Assembly (NCBI GenBank): GCA_963789495.1
Contig: CAWBLP010000018.1
Location: forward strand, 248,001 to 312,000
DNA from: CAWBLP01 sp963789495
GTDB taxonomy: Bacteria; Pseudomonadota; Alphaproteobacteria; Acetobacterales; Acetobacteraceae
Reading direction: 5' to 3'
Length of the DNA: 64,000 nucleotides
Below the pieces are notes generated by a model. The model made no database searches and was not told the origin of the DNA. It saw only the letters and a list, made by a program, of their open reading frames with translations. Shown here one piece after another: positions 52,251-61,801 of the stretch (positions within the stretch are counted from its first letter, which is position 1; each line of letters starts with the position of its first letter). A program made the position numbers and the translations under genes.

Positions 52251-52461
52251 AGTTTCGCATGGGCGGGCGCGCCGTCCCCTGATCCGCAGCGACCTCGACC
52301 AGCAGCGGCGCGGCACCAATTTCGGCCAGCCGAAGATCAGCCGGATCACCGTCCCCGTCGGGGGGAGCCTCCCGCCCGCACACGCGCTCCCTCCCCCCGG
52401 CATGGCGCCCACGACCCCACGGGGCCATACTGGCGGCAGGTCCAACCGCCGGGACGAGTCC

Positions 52462-53736
52462 ATGATCTGGGACGATACACAGGCGCGCCGCGCCCTCCGC
52501 AGCCTGTTCGATGCCGCGGTCGCCGCGGCCGACCCACGCAAGGTCCTGGCCGCCCACCTGCCGCCGAAGCCCACCGGCCGCTGCATCGTGGTCGGCGGGG
52601 GAAAATCCGCCGCAGTGATGGCCGCCGCGCTGGAAGACGCCTGGCCGGACGTGGCGCTGGAAGGCACCGTCGTCACCCGCTACGGCCACGCCGTGCCGAC
52701 CCAGCGGATCGAGGTGATCGAGGCCTCCCACCCCGTGCCCGACGCCAACAGCGAGATCGGTGCCCGCCGCCTGCTGGCACGCGTGCAGGGCCTGACCGCG
52801 GACGATCTGGTGATCGCCTTGATGTCCGGCGGCGCCTCTGCTTTGGTAGCGCTACCAGCACCCGGCCTGACACTGGCCGACAAACAGGCAATCAACCGCG
52901 CGCTGCTGGCCTGTGGCGCGAACATCACCGAGATGAATGCCGTGCGGAAACACCTGTCCGCCATCAAAGGAGGCCGCCTGGCCGCAGCCGCCGCACCGGC
53001 CCGGGTGGTCACGCTGGCGATCAGCGACGTGCCGGGCGACGACCCCGCGGTGATCGGCTCCGGCCCCACCGTGCCGGACCGCACCACCTTCGCCGAGGCA
53101 CGGGAAATCCTCGCCCGCTACGGCGTGGAGCCGCCGCCCGCCGCCGCCGCCCGGCTGGCCGAGGCCAAGGACGAGACGCCCAAGCCCGGCAGCCTGCCCC
53201 ACGCCGCATTCCACCTGATCGCCACGCCGATGATGGCGCTGCAGGCCACCGCCGAGGCCGCGCGCAAACTGGGCCTCACCCCGCTGGTGCTGGGCGACGC
53301 GCTAGAAGGCGAGGCGCGCGAGATGGGCACCGTCATGGCCGGGATCGCCCGCAGCGTGCAGGCCCATGGCGTCCCCCTCGCCGCCCCCGCCGTATTGCTC
53401 TCCGGCGGCGAAACCACCGTGACGCTCGGCCGCAATCCCACCGGCCATGGCGGCCGCAACACCGAGTTCCTGCTCGGCCTGGCCGTCGCGCTGGACGGTG
53501 CGGCCGGCATCTGGGGCGTCGCCGGCGACACCGATGGCGTCGACGGCATGGATGAGGTCGCCGGCGCCCTGCTGACCCCCGACACGCTGGCCCGCGTGCG
53601 CGCCAAGGGCCTCAACCCGCGGGACATGCTGGCCGGCCATGACAGCCACAGCCTGTTCGACGCCGTGGGCGACCTGATCCGCACCGGACCGACGCTCACC
53701 AACGTCAACGATATCCGCGCGATCCTGATCGCCTGA
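52462..53736 (+). CDS. Glycerate kinase (MOFRL/GckA-TtuD family)
   Basis: A 424-residue kinase phosphorylating glycerate, giving 2-phosphoglycerate in this family; older literature calls TtuD a hydroxypyruvate reductase. It has CIVVGGGKSAAVMAAALE, IEASHPVPDANSEIGARRLLARVQGL, LMSGGASALVALPAPGLTLADKQAINRALLACGANI and the C-terminal MOFRL segment LSGGETTVTLGRNPTGHGGRNTEFLLGLA. The ATG at 52462 fits the family N-terminus. Pyruvate kinase follows after 13 bases, as ttuD-ttuE in Agrobacterium vitis tartrate clusters, so the pair converts glycerate to pyruvate via PEP with enolase. Confidence 0.92.
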   Translation: MIWDDTQARRALRSLFDAAVAAADPRKVLAAHLPPKPTGRCIVVGGGKSAAVMAAALEDAWPDVALEGTVVTRYGHAVPTQRIEVIEASHPVPDANSEIGARRLLARVQGLTADDLVIALMSGGASALVALPAPGLTLADKQAINRALLACGANITEMNAVRKHLSAIKGGRLAAAAAPARVVTLAISDVPGDDPAVIGSGPTVPDRTTFAEAREILARYGVEPPPAAAARLAEAKDETPKPGSLPHAAFHLIATPMMALQATAEAARKLGLTPLVLGDALEGEAREMGTVMAGIARSVQAHGVPLAAPAVLLSGGETTVTLGRNPTGHGGRNTEFLLGLAVALDGAAGIWGVAGDTDGVDGMDEVAGALLTPDTLARVRAKGLNPRDMLAGHDSHSLFDAVGDLIRTGPTLTNVNDIRAILIA

Positions 53737-53749
53737 AGGAAGCTCCCCC

Positions 53750-55183
53750 ATGGCAACCCGTCCCAAGCTGCGCCGCCGCCGGCGCACCAAGATCATTGCC
53801 ACGCTCGGCCCGGCCAGCTCCACGCCCGACATCCTCGCCCGGCTGTTCCAGGCCGGCGCCGACGTGTTCCGGCTGAATTTCTCCCACGGCACCCATGACG
53901 AGCACGCCCGTCGCTTCGCCATGATCCGGGAACTGGAGGAACGCGTCGACCGCCCGATCGGCATCCTGGCCGACGTCCAGGGTCCCAAACTGCGCGTCGG
54001 CGTGTTCTCCGGCGGGCGCGTCCATCTGCAGACCGGCCAGCCGTTCCGCCTGGACCTGAACCCCACCCCCGGTAACGCCACACGGGTGAACCTGCCGCAT
54101 CCCGAGATCATCGAGGCCGCCTCGATCGGCTGCACCCTATTGCTGGACGACGGCAAGCTGCGCCTGCGGGTGACGCGCAAGCGCGGCGACGGGCTGGAGA
54201 CCGAGGTGATGGTCGGCGGCCCGCTATCCGACCGCAAAGGCGTCAACGTGCCCGACGTGGTGCTGCCGATCCCGGCGCTCACCGAAAAGGATCGCGACGA
54301 CCTGGCCTTCGCGCTGGAGCACGGCGCCAACTATATCGGCCTGTCCTTCGTGCAGCGTCCCGAGGACGTCGTGGAAGCCAGGCGGCTGGTCGGCAACCAG
54401 GCCTGGATCATGGTCAAGCTGGAGAAGCCACAGGCGCTGGACAACCTGGACGGCATCCTGGCGCTGACCGACACGGTGATGGTGGCGCGCGGCGACCTGG
54501 GCGTGGAACTGCCGCCAGAGGAAGTGCCGCTGGCGCAGAAGCGCATCGTCCGCGCCGCCCGCCAGCTCGGCAAGCCCGTGGTGGTCGCCACCCAGATGCT
54601 GGAGAGCATGATCAGCGCCCCCGCCCCCACCCGCGCCGAAGCCTCCGACGTCGCCACCGCGGTGTTCGACGGCGCGGACGCGGTGATGCTGTCGGCGGAG
54701 ACCGCGGCCGGCCAGTATCCCTATGAGTCCGTGAACATGATGGACCGCATCGTCGCCCGGGTGGAGCAGGATTTGGGCTGGCGGGCGATGATCGACGCGT
54801 CCCGGCCGGACCCCGAACACTCCGCCGCCGATGCCATCGCCGCCGCCGCGCGCCAGGTCGGGCACACCATCGGCGCCCAGGCGATCGTGGCCTTCACCGC
54901 CTCCGGCAGCACCGCGCTGCGGGTGGCACGGGAACGGCCGGACGTGCCGATCATCGGCCTGACGCCGCATGCGGCGACCGCGCAGCGGATGGCGGTGGTG
55001 TGGGGCGTGCACGCGGTGATCGTGCCGGATGTGCACTCGATGGGCGAGGCGGTCACCCGCGCGTCCCGGGTCGCCCATACCGAGGGGTTTGCCCAGCACG
55101 ATGAGGAGATCGTGGTGACGGCGGGCGTACCGTTCGGCCAGGCAGGGACGACGAATGTGCTGCGGGTGACGCCGGTGAAGTAG
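53750..55183 (+). CDS. pyk: Pyruvate kinase
   Basis: A 477-residue glycolytic enzyme making pyruvate and ATP from phosphoenolpyruvate. Conserved parts: TKIIATLGPASSTPDILARLFQAGADVFRLNFSHG, LADVQGPKLRVG, the active-site IMVKLEKPQALDNLDGIL and DTVMVARGDLGVELPPEEVPLAQKRIV, and TQMLESMISAPAPTRAEASDVATAVFDGADAVMLSAETA. The AAGGAAG site and the 13-base gap show cotranscription with glycerate kinase. Confidence 0.97.
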   Translation: MATRPKLRRRRRTKIIATLGPASSTPDILARLFQAGADVFRLNFSHGTHDEHARRFAMIRELEERVDRPIGILADVQGPKLRVGVFSGGRVHLQTGQPFRLDLNPTPGNATRVNLPHPEIIEAASIGCTLLLDDGKLRLRVTRKRGDGLETEVMVGGPLSDRKGVNVPDVVLPIPALTEKDRDDLAFALEHGANYIGLSFVQRPEDVVEARRLVGNQAWIMVKLEKPQALDNLDGILALTDTVMVARGDLGVELPPEEVPLAQKRIVRAARQLGKPVVVATQMLESMISAPAPTRAEASDVATAVFDGADAVMLSAETAAGQYPYESVNMMDRIVARVEQDLGWRAMIDASRPDPEHSAADAIAAAARQVGHTIGAQAIVAFTASGSTALRVARERPDVPIIGLTPHAATAQRMAVVWGVHAVIVPDVHSMGEAVTRASRVAHTEGFAQHDEEIVVTAGVPFGQAGTTNVLRVTPVK

Positions 55184-55290
55184 GACCCGGCCCGCCACGG
55201 TTTCCGTTGGGCGGCCACGCGGCGCAACGGTTTTGAGGTCGGCGGCCAACCAGGCCGCACCACCCGGGGCGGCCCGCGAACCAGCAGTCG

Positions 55291-56122
55291 CTAGGCTGCG
55301 ACCCGGGCGCCGCGCACGCCGGCCGCCAGCGCCCGGACCTGGTCCAGCACCTTGGCCACCGCATCCGGCTTCGCACGCCCCTGCGCATCCAGATTCGCCG
55401 CCAGCGTGTCGATCAGCGCCGAGGCCACCACCGCCGCATCGGCCACCCGGTACTGCCTCCGCCGCCTGCTGCGGCGTGCGCACGCCAAAGCCGATCGCAA
55501 TCGGCAGATCGGTCGCCGCCTTCACCCGCGGAATCGCCGCCGCCAGGTGTTCCGCCGTCGCGCTGCGCGTGCCGGTGATGCCGGTGATCGCTACGTAGTA
55601 GACGAACCCCGAACTGCCGCTCAGCACATGCGGCAGACGCTGGTCGTCCGTGGTCGGCGCCACCAGGCGGATGAAGTCGATGTCGCGCGCCGCCGCGAGC
55701 GGCAGCAGCAGATCGGATTCCTCGGGCGGCAGATCGACCACGATCATCCCGTCCACCCCAGCCGCCGCCGCGTCATCGCAGAACCGCTCCGGCCCGTACG
55801 ACAGGATCGGATTGAGATATCCCATCAACACCACCGGGGTCGTATCGTCGTCCCGCCGGAACGCCCGCACCATGTCGAGCACCCGCGCCACCTTCACGCC
55901 GGCCTGCAGACCCCGCTTGGCCGCCGCCTGGATGATCGGACCGTCCGCCATCGGGTCGGTGAAGGGCATGCCGATCTCGATCAGATCAGCCCCCGCCGCC
56001 GGCATGCCGCGCAATAACGCCATCGACGAGGCCTCGTCCGGATCCCAGGCTTCCAGGAACGGAATCAACGCGCCTCGCCCTTCCCGCTTCAGCGCCGCGA
56101 ACCGGCTGGCGATGCGGCTCAT
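55291..56122 (-). pseudogene. trpA: Tryptophan synthase alpha chain, frameshifted
   Basis: The alpha subunit cleaves indoleglycerol phosphate to indole. The first 230 residues are intact: IPFLEAWDPDEASSM, GADLIEIGMPFTDPMADGPIIQAAAKRGL, VVLMGYLNPILSYGPERFCDDAAAAGVDGMIVVDLPPEE, FIRLVAPTTDDQRLPHVLSGSSGFVYYVAITGITG and IAIGFGVRTPQQAAEA. The C-terminus VADAAVVASALIDTLAANL continues in another frame. One extra base near 55448-55450 explains it (span 832 bases), giving 276 residues. Loss of trpA would cause tryptophan auxotrophy, so a sequence error is more likely than real decay. A nested palindrome separates it from trpB. Confidence 0.9.
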
Positions 56123-56134
56123 GCCGAGGCTCCT

Positions 56135-56374
56135 GGGTTGAGTTGGGGGTGGGAAAGACCAAGGGGGCGCTGCCCCCCTGGCCCCCCTGGCAAGGACCGC
56201 AGGCCCTTGCATTCCCTTCGTTTTTGGCGAAGGGGGCGGGCGACGAGGTATGCTCGAGCATCACCTTGCCCGCCCCGTTCGCCAAAAAACCAATTCGGGG
56301 TCCAGGGACCCGGGGTCCCTGGCGGGGTTCCAAGGGGCAGCGCCCCTTGGCCTTTCCTACCCCCAACCCAACCC
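56135..56374. repeat. Nested inverted-repeat element between trpB and trpA
   Basis: Outer arms of about 40 bases (56135-56175 with GGTTGAGTTGGGGGTGGGAA, and its near complement at 56335-56374) enclose a second perfect-looking pair: TTTTTGGCGAAGGGGGCGGGC at 56221-56241 and its complement at 56268-56289. At the centre is ATGCTCGAGCAT. The AAGGGGGCGCTGCCCCC module also relates it to the elements at 48413 and 59490. Confidence 0.88.
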
Positions 56375-56387
56375 AGCAGCCGCGGCA

Positions 56388-57629
56388 TCAGAGCCGCACC
56401 CCCAGATGGTCGGCGACGGTGAAGATGTCCTTATCGCCGCGCCCGCAGAGGTTCATCACGATGATCTCGTCCTTGCTCATGGTCGGCGCCAGTTTGGTGA
56501 CGTGCGCCAGCGCATGCGCCGGCTCCAGAGCCGGAATGATTCCTTCCGTACGGGTGCAGAGCTGGAACGCCGCCAGTGCCTCCTCATCCGTGGCCGAGAC
56601 GTATTCCACCCGGCCGATATCGTGCAGCCAGGAATGTTCCGGTCCGATGCCCGGGTAATCCAGTCCGGCGCTGATGCTGTGCGCTTCGATGATCTGGCCG
56701 TCATCGTCCTGCAGCAAATAGGTGCGATTGCCATGCAGCACGCCGGGGCGTCCGCCGGTCAGGCTGGCCGCGTGTTCGCCGGTTTCGATGCCGTGTCCGC
56801 CGGCCTCGACGCCGATCAGCCGCACCGTCTTGTCATCCAGGAACGGATGAAACAATCCCATCGCGTTGGAGCCGCCGCCGATGCAGGCCACCGCCGCGTC
56901 AGGCAGCCGGCCTTCCGCTTCCTGCAGTTGCTGCTTGGTCTCTTCGCCGATCACCGATTGGAAGTCGCGCACCATCATCGGGTAGGGATGCGGGCCGGCG
57001 ACGGTGCCGATCAGGTAATAGGTATCGCTCACATTGGCGACCCAGTCGCGCATTGCCTCGTTCATCGCGTCCTTCAGCGTGCCGGCGCCGGAGGTGACGG
57101 GCTTCACCTCGGCGCCGAGCAGTTTCATGCGAAACACGTTGGGTTTTTGGCGCTCGACATCGGTGGCGCCCATGTAGACGGTGCAGGGCAGACCGAACAG
57201 CGCGCACATGGTCGCGGTCGCAACGCCGTGCTGGCCGGCACCGGTTTCCGCGATGATGCGGGTTTTGCCCATGCGACGGGCCACCAGGATCTGGCCCATG
57301 CAGTTATTGGCTTTGTGGCTGCCGGTGTGGTTCAGTTCGTCGCGTTTGAAATAGACCTTCGCCCCGCCCAGGTGCTGCGTCAGTCTTTCAGCAAACCACA
57401 GCGGACTTGGCCGGCCGACGTAATGCGTCATGTGGCGCTGCAGGTCGGCGTGGAACGCCGGATCGGCTTTCGCGGCGTTGTACGCCTGCTCCACCTCCAG
57501 GATCAGCGGCATCAGCGTCTCGGCAACGAAGCGGCCGCCGAACTCGCCGAACCGGCCCCGCTCGTTCGGTCCGGTGCGCAGGCTGTTCGCGCCGGTCTGT
57601 TGTGACAGCGGCATACTCACGTTGTGCAT
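56388..57629 (-). CDS. trpB: Tryptophan synthase beta chain
   Basis: A 413-residue PLP enzyme joining indole and serine. It has RGRFGEFGGRFVAETLMPLILEVEQAY, the PLP lysine in HTGSHKANNCMGQ, ETGAGQHGVATATM, the glycine loop CIGGGSNAMGLFHPF and C-terminal NLCGRGDKD. Three starts are possible (GTG 57635, ATG 57629, ATG 57614) without a clear ribosome site. trpA follows after a 265-base palindromic insert; trpF is not upstream. Confidence 0.96.
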   Translation of the reverse strand: MHNVSMPLSQQTGANSLRTGPNERGRFGEFGGRFVAETLMPLILEVEQAYNAAKADPAFHADLQRHMTHYVGRPSPLWFAERLTQHLGGAKVYFKRDELNHTGSHKANNCMGQILVARRMGKTRIIAETGAGQHGVATATMCALFGLPCTVYMGATDVERQKPNVFRMKLLGAEVKPVTSGAGTLKDAMNEAMRDWVANVSDTYYLIGTVAGPHPYPMMVRDFQSVIGEETKQQLQEAEGRLPDAAVACIGGGSNAMGLFHPFLDDKTVRLIGVEAGGHGIETGEHAASLTGGRPGVLHGNRTYLLQDDDGQIIEAHSISAGLDYPGIGPEHSWLHDIGRVEYVSATDEEALAAFQLCTRTEGIIPALEPAHALAHVTKLAPTMSKDEIIVMNLCGRGDKDIFTVADHLGVRL

Positions 57630-57771
57630 CTCCACTCGACGCCCGCGTCATAGCGTAGCCGCGCGCCGTGGTCACGGGGGCCGCATGCAGCGACTTGTGC
57701 GCCGCACAACCGAATATTGGCCGGCTCCGCTGGATTTGTATCGGATCGTTCCCTAGTTTTGCCATAAATCA

Positions 57772-57792
57772 GCCTCCTCTGCGGAGGCTGCT
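57772..57792 (+). promoter_or_regulatory. Hairpin in the pckA leader
   Basis: CAGCCTCC (57772-57779), loop TCTGC, GGAGGCTG (57785-57792): perfect 8-bp stem 24 bases before the pckA start codon. A decoy ATG at 57793 opens an 8-codon frame that ends over the true start. Together they could affect translation of pckA. Confidence 0.5.
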
Positions 57793-57815
57793 ATGACGCG
57801 CCAGGAGAGACGCCA

Positions 57816-59450
<1,635 letters not shown>

Positions 59451-59467
59451 CCTGCGGCCTGGGTCAC

Positions 59468-59491
59468 GCATCCCGCTTTGTGGTGGGATGC
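59468..59491 (+). terminator. Hairpin after pckA
   Basis: GCATCCC (59468-59474) and GGGATGC (59485-59491) form a 7-bp stem 17 bases after the pckA stop, followed at once by the GC-rich hairpin array at 59490-59575. No clean T-tract follows the first stem. Confidence 0.5.
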
Positions 59492-59575
59492 AGCAAGCGT
59501 CGAGGGCGTTGCCCCCGAAACCCCCATCAAGGGGCGCTGCCCCTTGAAACCCCGCCAAGGGCCCGGCCCTTGGAA
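59490..59575. repeat. Palindromic intergenic repeat array
   Basis: Three hairpins in a row: GGGCGTTGCCC, then TCAAGGGGCGCTGCCCCTTGA (split as AAGGGGC/GCCCCTT), then CCAAGGG with CCCTTGG. The first 50 bases match the right arm of the element at 48413-48540 with few differences. Rest of the pckA-ligA spacer to 59704 shows no gene. Confidence 0.85.
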
Positions 59576-59704
59576 CCGATCTTGTTTACAGGATCGCAAC
59601 CAGGCGCGCCGCTGCGACTACTCGGATGCTGGCGAGGAAGCCGGCGCCAACGGGTTCACAGCGTCAACGCGCCCGACGTTTGTGACACCGGCCGCGGCGC
59701 CCGC

Positions 59705-61801
59705 CTAGGCCAACCCCGCCAGCTCTCGCCACTCGCTCTCCGTGAGGGTGCGCACGCCGAGCTCGACCGCCTTGCGCGCCTTCGATCCGGCATCGGCGCC
59801 GACCACCACAAGGTCGGTCTTCTTCGACACGCTGTCAGTGACCTTGGCGCCAAGTTCCTCGGCGCGCGCCTTGGCCTCGGGGCGGGTCATGGTCTCCAGC
59901 GTGCCGGTGAACACCATCGTCTTGCCGGCGATCGCGCTGTCGGCGGCGGCGGACTGTGCCGCCGGCTCGATGGTCAGTTCCGCCACCAGTCCATCCAGTG
60001 TCGCGACATTGCGCGGCTCGCCGAAGAAATCCGCCAGCTCCTCGGCGATGGCGGGGCCGATGCCGAGGATGCTGCCGAGCGCCTCGCGCGCCTCGGAGCC
60101 GATCGTGGTGGCGGCCAGCATCTGCTCCCGCCAGTTGTCGAACGTGCCGTAATGGCGGGCCAGCAGCCGGGCGTTCTGGGCGCCGATGCGGCGGATGCCC
60201 AGCGCGTAGATGAAGCGCTCCAGCGGGATATGGCGGCGGGCGGTGATGGCCCGCGCCAGGTTATGGGCGGAGACCTTGCCCCAACCCTCGCGTTCGGCGA
60301 TGTCGGCTTCGCGCTCGGGCAGATGGAACAGGTCGGCCGGACCGTTGAGCCAGCCTTCCGCGTAGAACTCCTGGATCGTCTTCTCGCCCAGCCCATCGAT
60401 GTCGAAGGCGGGGCGGGACACGAAATGGATCAGCCGCTCGACGCGCTGGGCCGGGCAGATCAGCCCGCCGGTGCAGCGCCGCACCACCTCGCCGGGCGGG
60501 CGTACCGCGTGGCTACCGCAGGCCGGGCAGATCTCCGGATAGACGAACGGCACACTGTCCGACGGGCGGCGATCGGGCACGCTGCCGAGGATCTGCGGGA
60601 TCACGTCGCCGGCGCGCTGCAGCAGCACGGTGTCGCCGATGCGCACGTCCTTGCGGGCGATCTCGTCCTCGTTGTGCAGGCTGGCACGCTGCACCAGCAC
60701 GCCGCCGACATTCACCGGCTCCAGTTCCGCGACCGGGGTCAGTGCGCCGGTGCGCCCCACCTGGATGCGGATGTCGCGCAGCACGGTGGTCGCCTGTTCG
60801 GCGGGGAACTTCCAGGCGATCGCCCAGCGCGGCGCGCGGCCGACGAAGCCGAGGCGGCGTTGCAGCGCCAGGTCGTCGATCTTGTACACCACGCCGTCGA
60901 TGTCGTAGGGCAGGCCGGCGCGCTGTGCGGCGATATCGGCCTGGAACGCGGCGGCGTCGTCCTGTGAGGCCAGCAGGCGCGACAGCGGGTTCACCGTGAA
61001 GCCCCAGTCACGCAGGCGCGCCAGGAAGTCCCAATGCGTGTCGGCGACCGGCTCGCGCGTCTCGCCCATGGCGTAGGCGAACAGCGACAGCGGCCGGCTG
61101 GCGGTGATCCTCGGATCGAGCTGGCGCAGGCTGCCGGCGGCGGCGTTGCGCGGGTTGGCGAACACCTTGTCGCCGGCCTCGGCCTGGGCGGCGTTCATCG
61201 CCAGGAAATCGGCCTTGGACATGAACACTTCGCCGCGGATTTCGATCAGCGCCGGGGCGTGGCCCTTCAGGCGCTGCGGCAGCGACGTCAGCGTGCGCAG
61301 GTTGGCGGTGACGTCCTCACCCTCGCTGCCGTCGCCGCGGGTGGCGCCGCGGGTGAAGCGGCCGTTCTCGTAGGTGAGGTTGATCGACAGACCGTCGATC
61401 TTCGGCTCGCCCACGAAGCGCAGCGGCGCCTCGGCGGGCAGGCCGAGGAAGCGGCGGGCACGGGCGCAGAATTCTGCAAATTCCTCGGCATCCATGGCGT
61501 TGTCGAGCGACAGCATCGGCACGCGATGGCGCAGCTTGGCGAATCCGCTTTCCGGCGCGGCGCCGACCCGGTGCGAGGGGGAGTCGGCCCGGATCAGATG
61601 CGGGAAGCGCGCCTCGATCGATGCGTTGCGCCGGCGCAGCGCGTCGTAGTCGGCGTCGGAAATCTCCGGCGCATCCTGCTGATGATACAGCGTATCGTGA
61701 TGCGCGATGTCATGGGCGAGGATGACCAGTTCGGCCGCGGCGTCGGTCTCGGTGAGGTCCTCGACTGGGGTCTGCCCGGCGGGCTGGGGTGGCTTGGTCA
61801 T
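59705..61801 (-). CDS. ligA: NAD-dependent DNA ligase
   Basis: A 698-residue ligase sealing nicks with NAD+. Domains in order: Ia (SDADYDALRRRN), adenylation domain with the active lysine in VGEPKIDGLSINLTYENG, OB-fold, zinc finger (CPACGSHAV...CTGGLICPAQ), helix-hairpin-helix region and C-terminal BRCT (KTMVFTGTLETMTRPEAKARAEELGAKVTDSVSKKTDLVVVGADAGSKARKA). It overlaps recN by four bases (ATGA). Confidence 0.98.
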   Translation of the reverse strand: MTKPPQPAGQTPVEDLTETDAAAELVILAHDIAHHDTLYHQQDAPEISDADYDALRRRNASIEARFPHLIRADSPSHRVGAAPESGFAKLRHRVPMLSLDNAMDAEEFAEFCARARRFLGLPAEAPLRFVGEPKIDGLSINLTYENGRFTRGATRGDGSEGEDVTANLRTLTSLPQRLKGHAPALIEIRGEVFMSKADFLAMNAAQAEAGDKVFANPRNAAAGSLRQLDPRITASRPLSLFAYAMGETREPVADTHWDFLARLRDWGFTVNPLSRLLASQDDAAAFQADIAAQRAGLPYDIDGVVYKIDDLALQRRLGFVGRAPRWAIAWKFPAEQATTVLRDIRIQVGRTGALTPVAELEPVNVGGVLVQRASLHNEDEIARKDVRIGDTVLLQRAGDVIPQILGSVPDRRPSDSVPFVYPEICPACGSHAVRPPGEVVRRCTGGLICPAQRVERLIHFVSRPAFDIDGLGEKTIQEFYAEGWLNGPADLFHLPEREADIAEREGWGKVSAHNLARAITARRHIPLERFIYALGIRRIGAQNARLLARHYGTFDNWREQMLAATTIGSEAREALGSILGIGPAIAEELADFFGEPRNVATLDGLVAELTIEPAAQSAAADSAIAGKTMVFTGTLETMTRPEAKARAEELGAKVTDSVSKKTDLVVVGADAGSKARKAVELGVRTLTESEWRELAGLA

